The position numbers were made by a program, and so were the translations under genes. The notes beneath the pieces are model-generated. The model saw nothing but the letters and a program-made list of their open reading frames with translations. It searched no databases and was not told the DNA's origin. From Microcaldota archaeon (GTDB lineage Archaea; Micrarchaeota; Micrarchaeia; Norongarragalinales; UBA97): a stretch of DNA of 11,894 bases. Below, piece by piece: positions 6,446 to 11,894 of the stretch (position 1 is the first letter of the stretch; each line of letters starts with the position of its first letter). Location: NCBI GenBank assembly GCA_016217775.1, contig JACRGG010000115.1, positions 1-11,894 on the forward strand, given 5' to 3'.

Positions 6446-6479
6446 TTATACTTTTTGGTATAAAACCTTTTGGTATAAC
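6446..6479. repeat. 34-bp direct repeat, copy 1 (3' end of ATPase gene)
   Basis: This copy is identical over all 34 bases to 7532-7565. On the plus strand it begins TTATACTTTTTGG and ends TTTTGGTATAAC. It consists of two near-identical 15-bp units (TTATACCAAAA plus G/A and GT on the minus strand). The minus strand encodes the last residues of the ATPase and its stop codon. Its TTTTATA (6465-6459) points toward the AbrB/PIN operon. Confidence 0.95.
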
Positions 6480-7522
6480 CAGTGGCGAAAGAACACGTCG
6501 AGAATATGATAGGAAGCGTTTTTGTCCACTATTTCTTTCTTCATCAGCAGTGCCAGCGCTTTTTGGAGGGTTTGGCTGGTAAGAGCGTATTTTTTCAAAA
6601 GCGGGCCGGAGTAGACTTGCGTACCGCCGCGTGAGAGTATCAAAAGCGCTTTTTTCTGCGTTAGGGGGAGCGAGTTGAACGTTTCCTCGTAGAACGCCGA
6701 GTTCATTTCAAGGATTTGCGCCAAAACTTCTTTCACTGAAGCTTTTGACGCGCGCCTTTTCTCAAACACGAAGTGGCACAAGTACTGCGTGAAGAACGGG
6801 TGGTTTTCCGCAATTGCGAGCAGCTCGCTTATTTCGCCTTCGCTTATCTTCAACCCGCTTTTCGAGAACCAGCGCGCAATGAATTTTTTGAACGCGCTTT
6901 CCCCGATTTTTTGCAGGTGGAGGGCGTAGCCGAAGTTGTAGAAAATGCCGCGCGGGGTTAAGAACATCTTGTCGAGCACGTGGCGCTTGCTTCCAAGCAT
7001 TATGACGGACTTGTCAAGAAACTGGATGACTGAACGAAGCGAGTTTGCCAGGTTTTTTTCCTTTTCGTAAACGTCTTGGAACTCGTCGAAGACCAGCACG
7101 TAGTTTTTCCCCACTTGGGAAAGAACGCCCTTTAAGGAATCCGCTTTCACCCCCGTTACGCTCACGCTAACCGGGTTTATTGAAATGGAGAAGGAAAAAT
7201 CGAGTTTTTTCATTATCTTCTCCAACAGCGCGATGTTGTCCAGCTTGTTCGCGTAATCGTTTAAGACCGCTTCCATAAGCCCCTTTTCCCCGTCCACAAG
7301 CGTGCAGTCGACGTACACGTACGGAATCTTGTTTTTCTCCAATGCATTGATAACCAGCGAGGTTTTGCCAAACCGCCTTGGGGAAATCAATACTACGTGC
7401 TGTTTAGAGCGGACTAGCTCGCAAAGCTGCGCTATTTCACTCTCGCGGTTGCAGAAATGCTCTCCCCGCACTACCTTCCCGAATACGAATGGATTCTCCA
7501 CTATGCTATTATTTTTCCCCAT
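6446..7522 (-). CDS. Archaeal STAND/AAA-type ATPase
   Basis: This 358-residue protein belongs to the archaeal ATPase family (Arch_ATPase, COG1672), P-loop NTPases related to STAND switches. It starts with the family motif NPFVFG...FCNRESEI (10-30). A Walker A loop SPRRFGKTS lies at about 47-55 and Walker B VLVFDEFQD at about 142-150. A sensor-like segment, VIMLGSKRH, follows near 174. A helical lid contains the HPFFTQYLC motif. A winged helix covers about 275-345 and the FRHWL end is typical. All key ATPase residues are present. Family members expand and move in archaeal genomes; their cellular role is poorly known. The ATG at 7522 sits 10 bp after repeat copy 2, whose TTTTATA is centred about 26 bp upstream, so the mRNA is probably leaderless. 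The last residues, YQKVLYQKV, are encoded by repeat copy 1. Confidence 0.9.
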   Translation of the reverse strand: MGKNNSIVENPFVFGKVVRGEHFCNRESEIAQLCELVRSKQHVVLISPRRFGKTSLVINALEKNKIPYVYVDCTLVDGEKGLMEAVLNDYANKLDNIALLEKIMKKLDFSFSISINPVSVSVTGVKADSLKGVLSQVGKNYVLVFDEFQDVYEKEKNLANSLRSVIQFLDKSVIMLGSKRHVLDKMFLTPRGIFYNFGYALHLQKIGESAFKKFIARWFSKSGLKISEGEISELLAIAENHPFFTQYLCHFVFEKRRASKASVKEVLAQILEMNSAFYEETFNSLPLTQKKALLILSRGGTQVYSGPLLKKYALTSQTLQKALALLMKKEIVDKNASYHILDVFFRHWLYQKVLYQKV

Positions 7523-7531
7523 ACAATTATT

Positions 7532-7565
7532 TTATACTTTTTGGTATAAAACCTTTTGGTATAAC
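7532..7565. repeat. 34-bp direct repeat, copy 2 (ATPase promoter)
   Basis: This is a perfect second copy of 6446-6479; the two starts are 1086 bp apart and the flanking bases differ on both sides. Here it lies just upstream of the ATPase ATG. Its minus-strand TTTTATA (7551-7545) is at the right distance to drive a leaderless ATPase mRNA. Confidence 0.95.
7545..7551 (-). promoter_or_regulatory. TATA box inside the repeat for the ATPase gene
   Basis: TTTTATA occupies positions -29 to -23 relative to the ATG at 7522. The identical sequence in copy 1 would start transcription near 6437, ahead of the AbrB/PIN operon. Confidence 0.5.
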
Positions 7566-7586
7566 GCCGGGCAATGGCTTTGCGGC

Positions 7587-7600
7587 AAAAAATTGGAATC
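7587..7600 (-). terminator. T-run terminator after the AbiEii gene
   Basis: About 34 bp beyond the AbiEii stop the minus strand has GATTCCAATTTTTT, ending in six T. A T tract without a clear stem is enough for archaeal termination, but the call is modest. Confidence 0.4.
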
Positions 7601-7633
7601 GGCGCTTTGGGCAGTTATTTTCTTAAACCGGCT

Positions 7634-8383
7634 TTACCTTATCCACGAAAATCGTTTTACTTCGCTTAAGTACTGGTTGAAATCCGGCGCGGTTCTAACC
7701 AAGGACTTTAATTCGCTTGCCCAAATTCCTTCAAGCTGGCGGCACCGGTTCATCAATTTTTTTTCATCAAAACTCGTTTGGATAAACTCGAGTTTTTCGC
7801 CAACAATTTTCTTGTCAGCTATTGCGCCGCCGCGTATCAAAAAAACAAGGTCGTACAAGTCCCTAGCTGATTCCCTTGAGAACAGCGCGCGTATTTTTTC
7901 AGCCATTATCTCCTCTTTCTTCATTACGTAAACATCGAAAACGGGGATTACATCCATATGGAGCCCTATGGTTACAGAGTCGGGCTCCATCAATACTTTT
8001 TCCCGCAAGCTAAAATCAAGAGTCAGGGAACAAAGAGTTTTTTCAGACTGCTTGTAGAGCGGGCCCTCGATTTTTACCTTAAACTTCTTGCTGTTGGGGC
8101 TGGCCTTGGCTTCTTTCATCGAGTGCGCTAAATTGAATTCGTCAAGTCCTTTCCCAACGTAGTCAGTGAAGTCAAGCCATTGGCTGGCAGTAAAGTCAAG
8201 GTCTTCGGAAAACCGGTTCAAGCCGTAGCACTTTGCCAATGCCGTCCCGCCCTTGAACACGAGTTCTTTTGACACGCGGCTGTATAAGACGAACAATGCC
8301 ATATTTTGGAAGTAGTCTTTTTCAGCCTGCCCCAAGTTTAGCCCGCGGACATTAGCGTATTTTCTTAACTCCAGTTCGTTCAT
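7634..8383 (-). CDS. AbiEii-family nucleotidyltransferase toxin
   Basis: This 249-residue protein is a nucleotidyltransferase of the AbiEii/AbiGii toxin family, the toxic half of type IV TA systems linked to phage resistance. Known members transfer nucleotides to RNA or other targets. The core motifs are visible: KGGTALAKCYGL at 44-55 and RFSEDLDF at 57-64, where the two Asp bind metal. The family motif KKEEIMAEKIRALFSRESARDLYDL follows further on. The start is placed at the ATG at 8383: GGAGG lies eight bases upstream, and the ATG overlaps the TGA of the AbiEi gene (ATGA), the usual coupling of these pairs. An ATG at 8398 would add five residues but overlaps that ribosome site. All key residues appear intact. 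Confidence 0.9.
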   Translation of the reverse strand: MNELELRKYANVRGLNLGQAEKDYFQNMALFVLYSRVSKELVFKGGTALAKCYGLNRFSEDLDFTASQWLDFTDYVGKGLDEFNLAHSMKEAKASPNSKKFKVKIEGPLYKQSEKTLCSLTLDFSLREKVLMEPDSVTIGLHMDVIPVFDVYVMKKEEIMAEKIRALFSRESARDLYDLVFLIRGGAIADKKIVGEKLEFIQTSFDEKKLMNRCRQLEGIWASELKSLVRTAPDFNQYLSEVKRFSWIR

Positions 8384-9057
8384 TCGAACAGCCTCCATTT
8401 CTTGTTGAGTTTTCTTCCCTTCCCGATGAACGGATTTAAACGGTAATAGTTTTTGTTGACTGGCATCAGGCCGCTTAAGTCAGTGCCTTGGTGTCTTTCA
8501 AGCAAGCAGCCGACTTGCCGATAGACCTTGTTTGAATTCAGCCGAAGCAAATATGCTTTTAGTTTTTCAACGTCAATGTTTTCCGAGTTCTTGAACGCGT
8601 TTTCTATTTCCTCAAAATTCCCGAATTGCCTTGGGTGCAAAAACGCGTCTAGCAGCAGCTTCTCCAAGTCCGCGGCGAAGACAACGCCGTTGTCCTTGCC
8701 TTCCTTGTGGTAACCCCATAACTGTTTTGAGTCAATGAATTCCACAACGTATTTTTTGTACTCGATTTTTTTGTGCTTTCCGCCCGTTATGACGGTAATG
8801 GAAATTGGTATTGCTTCGGTTAAGCCGTTGCGGTAAGACGCCGACAGGCCGGAAACGTAGCTTGGAAAGTAAAGGTTTGATGCTACGGAAAAAACGTCTT
8901 CAAAAGCCGAGTACGCGCCTCTTGCCGCTTTCGTTAATTTTCCCGCCCGCACAAGGCGGTGAACCAATAATTTAGCGTAAGCCTTGCTTTTAGTCCGCCT
9001 CGCAATTTCATTAAGCCGTATTACCGGAAATTTTTCCATCCACTCGTTGTTCCTCAT
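8380..9057 (-). CDS. AbiEi-family antitoxin / transcriptional repressor
   Basis: This 225-residue protein matches the AbiEi antitoxins. An N-terminal winged helix at about 8-50 (LNEIARRT..., LLVHRLVRAGKL, ending ARGAYSA) is followed by the AbiEi domain with PSYVSGLSASYRNGL, ITVITGGKHKKIEY and DLEKLLLDAF. In known systems the protein neutralises AbiEii and represses its own promoter by binding inverted repeats. Here a 10-bp-arm inverted repeat overlaps the TATA box of this gene. The ATG at 9057 has GTGAGG a few bases upstream and a TATA box about 48 bp away; an internal ATG six codons later is less likely. Its stop overlaps the AbiEii start, so the two are one operon. It is divergent from the unrecognised plus-strand gene at 9224. 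Confidence 0.85.
   Translation of the reverse strand: MRNNEWMEKFPVIRLNEIARRTKSKAYAKLLVHRLVRAGKLTKAARGAYSAFEDVFSVASNLYFPSYVSGLSASYRNGLTEAIPISITVITGGKHKKIEYKKYVVEFIDSKQLWGYHKEGKDNGVVFAADLEKLLLDAFLHPRQFGNFEEIENAFKNSENIDVEKLKAYLLRLNSNKVYRQVGCLLERHQGTDLSGLMPVNKNYYRLNPFIGKGRKLNKKWRLFE
8392..8396 (-). promoter_or_regulatory. Ribosome binding site GGAGG fixing the AbiEii start
   Basis: GGAGG lies inside the 3' end of the AbiEi gene, eight bases before the ATG at 8383. It decides between that ATG and the one at 8398. Confidence 0.65.
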
Positions 9058-9100
9058 AGCCCCTCACGCAGCATTCTCCCACCATTGTTTCTTTCTGATA

Positions 9101-9110
9101 GTATTTAAAG
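9101..9110 (-). promoter_or_regulatory. TATA box for the AbiEi/AbiEii operon
   Basis: CTTTAAATAC on the minus strand predicts transcription from about 9079 and a leader of about 22 nt carrying GTGAGG before the ATG at 9057. Confidence 0.6.
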
Positions 9111-9130
9111 ATATCATTTTTGATAACTTT
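9107..9130. promoter_or_regulatory. Inverted repeat, candidate AbiEi operator
   Basis: AAAGATATCA and TGATAACTTT are arms separated by TTTT; nine of ten positions pair. The left arm overlaps the TATA box of the AbiEi operon, so a bound dimer would block transcription. Autorepression is known for AbiEi proteins; its use of this site is inference. Confidence 0.5.
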
Positions 9131-9183
9131 GAGTTAAAATTAAAGGATTTTTTGTTAGTTGTTTTCTTGAAAAGGCTCAAAAC

Positions 9184-9193
9184 AATTTAAAAC
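9184..9193 (+). promoter_or_regulatory. TATA box for the unrecognised plus-strand gene
   Basis: AATTTAAAAC is centred about 36 bp before the ATG at 9224 and predicts a leader of about 10 nt. The 10-mer GTTTTCTTGA occurs on both sides of it (9161-9170 and 9208-9217). Confidence 0.45.
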
Positions 9194-9223
9194 AAAGCGC
9201 GGCACTAGTTTTCTTGAGTTGAA

Positions 9224-10021
9224 ATGAAGCCGTATAAGCCTTGGGGCATCAGCGAGCGGAGATTGAAACAATTAATGCCCAGGCTGCAGCGGGCTGCTGA
9301 AAGAAAACTGGAGGAAACCAGCGAGGGCTATTGCGTAGGAAACGGTAATTTAGGGGTTGGAGAGGGCCAGGCGGTTATTGCGTTAGGGGAGTACTGGATT
9401 GGTTTGAAAAAACGCAGTTTGGCTGGAAAAGTAAGCGTTGAGGGGAAGAAAGTAAAGCCGGATTTTATTGGCAGGCATTTTCTAGAGCACCAAGCGGAGT
9501 ACTTGCGGAAAAAACGCTTTCCAATCGCCTTGCATAAGACAATCAAAGCGGGGGGGGGAGAAAAAGGGATAATACTGACGGTTACTGAAAACTTGAAGGC
9601 AAGCAACAACAGGCTTGAGGAAGCGCACGACTTTGATTTTACAAAGCTGAAAAACGGCGCGGCGCTGCGAAGGCAACTGCGCGCGCACGTTGCAAGAATG
9701 CGGGAGCTTGCCGGAAAAAAAGAAATAGAAATATACGGGCATCGTTCTAAAGACGAGCCGGACTTGGCTTTCAAAAAAACTTTTTTCATTCAATACGACC
9801 CAAAGACGATGGCCGGGCGGCTTGTAATGGCGGACATAGACCACATCAAGATAAGGGCGCTAGACAGGAGAGAATACGCTAAGCAACACGAAACTATTCA
9901 AAAAGCAATGGACGCAAGATTGTATTCTGCAAAAGAATTCGAGAGAAAGTGGGGAAGAAAAGCGATGGAACTAAGGAAAAAATGGAATAAGGAAAAAAAA
10001 CTAGATGAGGAAAACAAGTAG
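9224..10021 (+). CDS. Unrecognised basic protein, 265 residues
   Basis: I do not recognise this protein. It is soluble, with no signal peptide or membrane segment, and is rich in Lys and Arg. The N-terminal 30 residues and the last 55 are strongly charged helix. The middle seems to be mixed alpha/beta, with beta-like stretches QAVIALGEYWIGL (about 49-61), KGIILTVTENL and KKTFFIQYDPKTMAGRLVMADIDHIKI. The last, with Asp and His near the end of a strand, could be a catalytic or metal site, but this is a guess. A run of nine G at 9550-9558 encodes Gly110-Gly112. It is the only plus-strand gene within the TA cluster, divergent from AbiEi/AbiEii and convergent with HEPN/MNT. The ATG at 9224 has a TATA box about 36 bp before it. 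A nucleic-acid-binding or defence role is possible from charge and context only. Confidence 0.7.
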   Translation: MKPYKPWGISERRLKQLMPRLQRAAERKLEETSEGYCVGNGNLGVGEGQAVIALGEYWIGLKKRSLAGKVSVEGKKVKPDFIGRHFLEHQAEYLRKKRFPIALHKTIKAGGGEKGIILTVTENLKASNNRLEEAHDFDFTKLKNGAALRRQLRAHVARMRELAGKKEIEIYGHRSKDEPDLAFKKTFFIQYDPKTMAGRLVMADIDHIKIRALDRREYAKQHETIQKAMDARLYSAKEFERKWGRKAMELRKKWNKEKKLDEENK

Positions 10022-10059
10022 TATTCTCCAATAAACTTTTGCTTCTCGCCTAGCCGTAT

Positions 10060-10377
10060 TCAGATTGTAATGCCGTGTTTTAGGGCCTCGTGGACTATGG
10101 TGGTCCTCCCGCTTTTTTCGTCAAACTCTGCGGGGGTGAGGCAAATGAAGTCAACTGGCTTGTCCATTCTCCACGCCAGCCAAAGCCCCCGCGGGCGCTG
10201 GTGGAGTTTCTTGCCAGAAAATTTTTTTGAGACTATTATCAAGTCAACGTCGCTCTCGGCTTTTGCCTTGCCCGTAGCGCTGGAGCCGAACAATATTAGG
10301 GTAACAGACCCGAGTTTTTTCTCCAGGACTTTCTTGAATTCCTTCAAGTAGCGCATCAAATGCTTTTCTTCGCCCAT
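10060..10377 (-). CDS. MNT minimal nucleotidyltransferase, antitoxin of HEPN pair
   Basis: This 105-residue protein is a minimal nucleotidyltransferase. After a helical start comes LILFGSSATGKAKAESDVDLIIV (about 27-49), the GS...DxD signature with two metal-binding Asp. A third acidic residue lies in the strand VDFICL near 77. Length and motifs match MntA-like proteins, several of which inactivate their HEPN partner by adding AMP. The ATG at 10377 lies inside the end of the HEPN frame, 22 bp before its stop, and GGTGG sits four bases upstream. Active-site residues are intact although the partner is frameshifted. The substrate in this system is not known. Confidence 0.88.
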   Translation of the reverse strand: MGEEKHLMRYLKEFKKVLEKKLGSVTLILFGSSATGKAKAESDVDLIIVSKKFSGKKLHQRPRGLWLAWRMDKPVDFICLTPAEFDEKSGRTTIVHEALKHGITI

Positions 10378-10719
10378 TCAACCACCTTCTTCGCGCATTC
10401 AATCAACCCGCTTGCTTCCTTCCCGCTTATGTCCTCCTCGTAATCAGGGTAACGCAATTGGATAAAAAACGGGTTTAGTTGCTCGCAAACGCCCAAGACG
10501 CTTGCCGGCGCCCCGGTTTTCTTGCCTAGAAAAACCAGCTCGTGGGTTTTGATCAACTGGTTGAACTTGCGCAAGTACACTGCCTTCAATGCTTTTTCTG
10601 CCCACCTGTTGCGCCATAAACGCAGAGTTTTGGAGATAACCGCCGTCGAGAAGGTATTCGGCTGTTTCCAAATCGCGTTTTGCTTTAGCAAGCAACGTAA
10701 TGGCCTGTGCGTCTTTCAT
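10356..10719 (-). pseudogene. HEPN-domain protein, broken by a one-base frameshift
   Basis: Two overlapping frames together make one HEPN protein. The first runs from an ATG at 10719 and reads MKDAQAITLLAKAKRDLETA to AFMAQQV. It then leaves the HEPN pattern. The next frame continues the pattern with AEKALKAVYL, KTHEL, LRYPDYEEDI and ends at 10356. Removing one C from the CCC at 10601-10603 joins them as QQVAEKALKA, a normal HEPN core, and gives a 120-residue protein, the usual size. HEPN proteins paired with MNT are mostly RNase toxins or their relatives. A leaderless promoter (ATTTAAGC, 27 bp before the ATG) is intact and the MNT gene overlaps the end. The extra base may be a real inactivating mutation, a sequencing or assembly error, or a programmed shift. 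Confidence 0.82.
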
Positions 10720-10740
10720 AATAGACTGAAAGAAAACGCT

Positions 10741-10750
10741 GCTTAAATAC
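10741..10750 (-). promoter_or_regulatory. TATA box for the HEPN/MNT operon
   Basis: GTATTTAAGC on the minus strand is centred about 27 bp before the ATG at 10719, so the transcript is probably leaderless. It lies in the 44-bp gap after the EndoQ stop. Confidence 0.6.
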
Positions 10751-10763
10751 GTTATTGAAACAG

Positions 10764-11894
10764 CTAGTATTCCCCCAAGCTTTTTTGCATCTTGTCTAGT
10801 GCTTTGTTCTTGAATTCCTTCAAGTCCAGCACGCCGTACTCTCCGTCAAAGCCGGGCTTGACTTTGATTCGGCCCTCGCGGTTGGCTAGGATTACGTTAA
10901 CTACCTTCGCGTCCGCGCGCTTAAGCAGTTCATCTTTTGGCTCATCCAACAATACGCTTAATTCCGTTGCGCCAGCTGGCATTAGATTATCGGCTATCGC
11001 GCGCACTTTAGGCGAGGAAAGCGGAGAGCCGATTAATGCGGAGATTAATTCGTGCAGTGGGAGGACTCGCTTGAATGAAGCCAGTGACTTGGCGTCTTTA
11101 GGCCTGTCGGCGAGCTCCTCAACTCGGTACTCCACGCCAATCGTTAATTCTTTTTTGCATACTGGGCAGATTCCATTCAATTTGCGCGATTGTTCGGGCG
11201 AGCAGGAAAAACTGCACGCGCGGTGGCCGTCAAAATGGTATTTGCCGTAAGCCGGGTCGACTTCGACAGTGTACAAAAACTGCGTCTTGTCGTTTTCCTT
11301 GAGGACTTTATGCAAGCCCTTGTACGAAAAATCTCTTAGGTTAAACGCGTTGCACTCGCGGCCTAGCCGCCACGGGTGGGGCGAGTGCGCATCCGAGTTG
11401 CTTAACAACGCAATGTTATCGAGGAATGAACAACGCGCGTTCATTTGCGGGTCGCTTGAGAGGCCGGTTTCGATTGCAAAAATGTTTTTGTACTGGTCCT
11501 CGTAAGCTTGTTTAAGCGAGTCAAAGCCTGTTTTCGAGCCGAACACGCCGAACCAGCTAGTCCACGCGTGAGCGGGGTAAATAAAGCAGTCTTTTGAAAC
11601 TCCGAGGATTAACTCGACCATTTCGGCGAGGCTTGTTTTCGCGAACATCGGCCGCCCGTCAGCCGAGAGGTTCCCGCGCTTGGACAATACTTCGCTTATT
11701 TGCTCGCATACCTCCAAGGAAGGCGCGTGAATTACTTGGTGTACTCTCGAGGATTTTTTCCCGTCGTTGTAAAACGTGGCTACCTCAACCGTTGGAACAA
11801 ATAGGGTTGAATAGTTTTGGAACTTGTAAAAACCGGTTTGCTCGTCGAACTCGAGTCCGGCTTTTAATTGGCTGAAGTAAGACGGGTGGGTGAA
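10764..11894 (-). CDS. Endonuclease Q (EndoQ), PHP-domain DNA repair nuclease, N-terminus off the edge
   Basis: The frame is open from the right edge, so 376 residues are visible. They begin with FTHPSYF, and about 45-50 N-terminal residues, including the first HxH metal motif of the PHP domain, should lie beyond the window. EndoQ nicks DNA on the 5' side of deaminated bases such as uracil and hypoxanthine, and at abasic sites. Diagnostic stretches are VHQVIHAPS, SADGRPMF, the AHAWTSWFGVFGSKTGFDS segment, ETGLSSDPQMN and LLSNSDAHSPHPWRLGRE, which carry the metal-binding His, Glu and Asp. A zinc-binding region follows: KYHFDGHRACSFSC, then ICPVCKKELTIGV and RVEELADRP. A helical C-terminal domain ends in QKSLGEY, which resembles a PCNA-interacting peptide. 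A TTG at 11717 is internal, not the start, because the conserved family sequence continues upstream of it. It is transcribed toward the HEPN/MNT pair. Confidence 0.92.
   Translation of the reverse strand, partial: FTHPSYFSQLKAGLEFDEQTGFYKFQNYSTLFVPTVEVATFYNDGKKSSRVHQVIHAPSLEVCEQISEVLSKRGNLSADGRPMFAKTSLAEMVELILGVSKDCFIYPAHAWTSWFGVFGSKTGFDSLKQAYEDQYKNIFAIETGLSSDPQMNARCSFLDNIALLSNSDAHSPHPWRLGRECNAFNLRDFSYKGLHKVLKENDKTQFLYTVEVDPAYGKYHFDGHRACSFSCSPEQSRKLNGICPVCKKELTIGVEYRVEELADRPKDAKSLASFKRVLPLHELISALIGSPLSSPKVRAIADNLMPAGATELSVLLDEPKDELLKRADAKVVNVILANREGRIKVKPGFDGEYGVLDLKEFKNKALDKMQKSLGEY

Noticed and set aside
6446..6479. CRISPR repeat
   Set aside because: There are only two copies, more than 1 kb apart with a gene between them, and no spacer array.
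6446..7565. Insertion sequence or MITE
   Set aside because: There are no terminal inverted repeats and no transposase; the repeats are direct and 34 bp long, longer than usual target duplications.
7302..7931. Plus-strand open frame of 209 codons spanning the ATPase/AbiEii gap
   Set aside because: It crosses repeat copy 2 and is antisense to both genes; it has no motif and no start signals.
8384..8398. ATG at 8398 as the start of the AbiEii gene
   Set aside because: It overlaps the GGAGG ribosome site, which is correctly spaced for the ATG at 8383, and only 8383 gives the ATGA overlap.
9328..9844. Two minus-strand open frames over the unrecognised plus-strand gene
   Set aside because: Their translations are rich in Ser, Phe, Cys and Pro, typical of antisense frames. 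The plus-strand frame has a promoter and a plausible soluble-protein composition.
10444..10719. Reading the first HEPN frame as a separate complete 91-residue protein
   Set aside because: After QQV the frame loses all HEPN pattern, while the next frame continues it exactly; one extra base explains both.

Overview
The window reads as archaeal chromosome. Most start codons have an AT-rich TATA element about 25-30 bp upstream, so several transcripts look leaderless; others have a GGTGA or GGAGG Shine-Dalgarno motif. GTG and TTG starts are frequent. The largest gene encodes an S-layer protein of the methanococcal type, and the right edge carries endonuclease Q (EndoQ), a mainly archaeal DNA repair nuclease. 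The compact layout, the many small toxin-antitoxin (TA) genes and this S-layer type would fit a DPANN lineage such as Diapherotrites or Micrarchaeota, or a methanogen relative. The taxonomic guess is inference; no rRNA or tRNA is present to settle it.

Left part (1-5230), cell envelope, all on the minus strand. A membrane-anchored protein is cut by the left edge (1-312). Next come a second membrane-anchored coiled-coil protein (439-1182), a 961-residue S-layer protein (1397-4282) with a poly-pyrimidine terminator, and a lipoprotein-like FKBP peptidyl-prolyl isomerase (4551-5189). All four should expose most of their mass outside the cell. The FKBP could help fold exported proteins such as the S-layer, but that is inference from adjacency.

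Middle (5230-5731): a small leaderless zinc-ribbon membrane protein on the plus strand, divergent from the FKBP and ending directly against the next gene.

Right part (5732-10720), a cluster of TA and conflict-type genes: an AbrB/PIN pair, an archaeal STAND/AAA ATPase, an AbiEi/AbiEii pair, an unrecognised 265-residue basic protein on the plus strand, and a HEPN/MNT pair whose HEPN gene is broken by one extra base. The ATPase gene is bracketed by two perfect 34-bp direct repeats. One repeat supplies its probable promoter; the other encodes its last codons and stop. This is the most unusual structure in the window.

Right edge (10764-11894): EndoQ, minus strand, missing about 45-50 N-terminal residues beyond the edge. 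No CRISPR array, tRNA, rRNA, transposase or integrase was seen.
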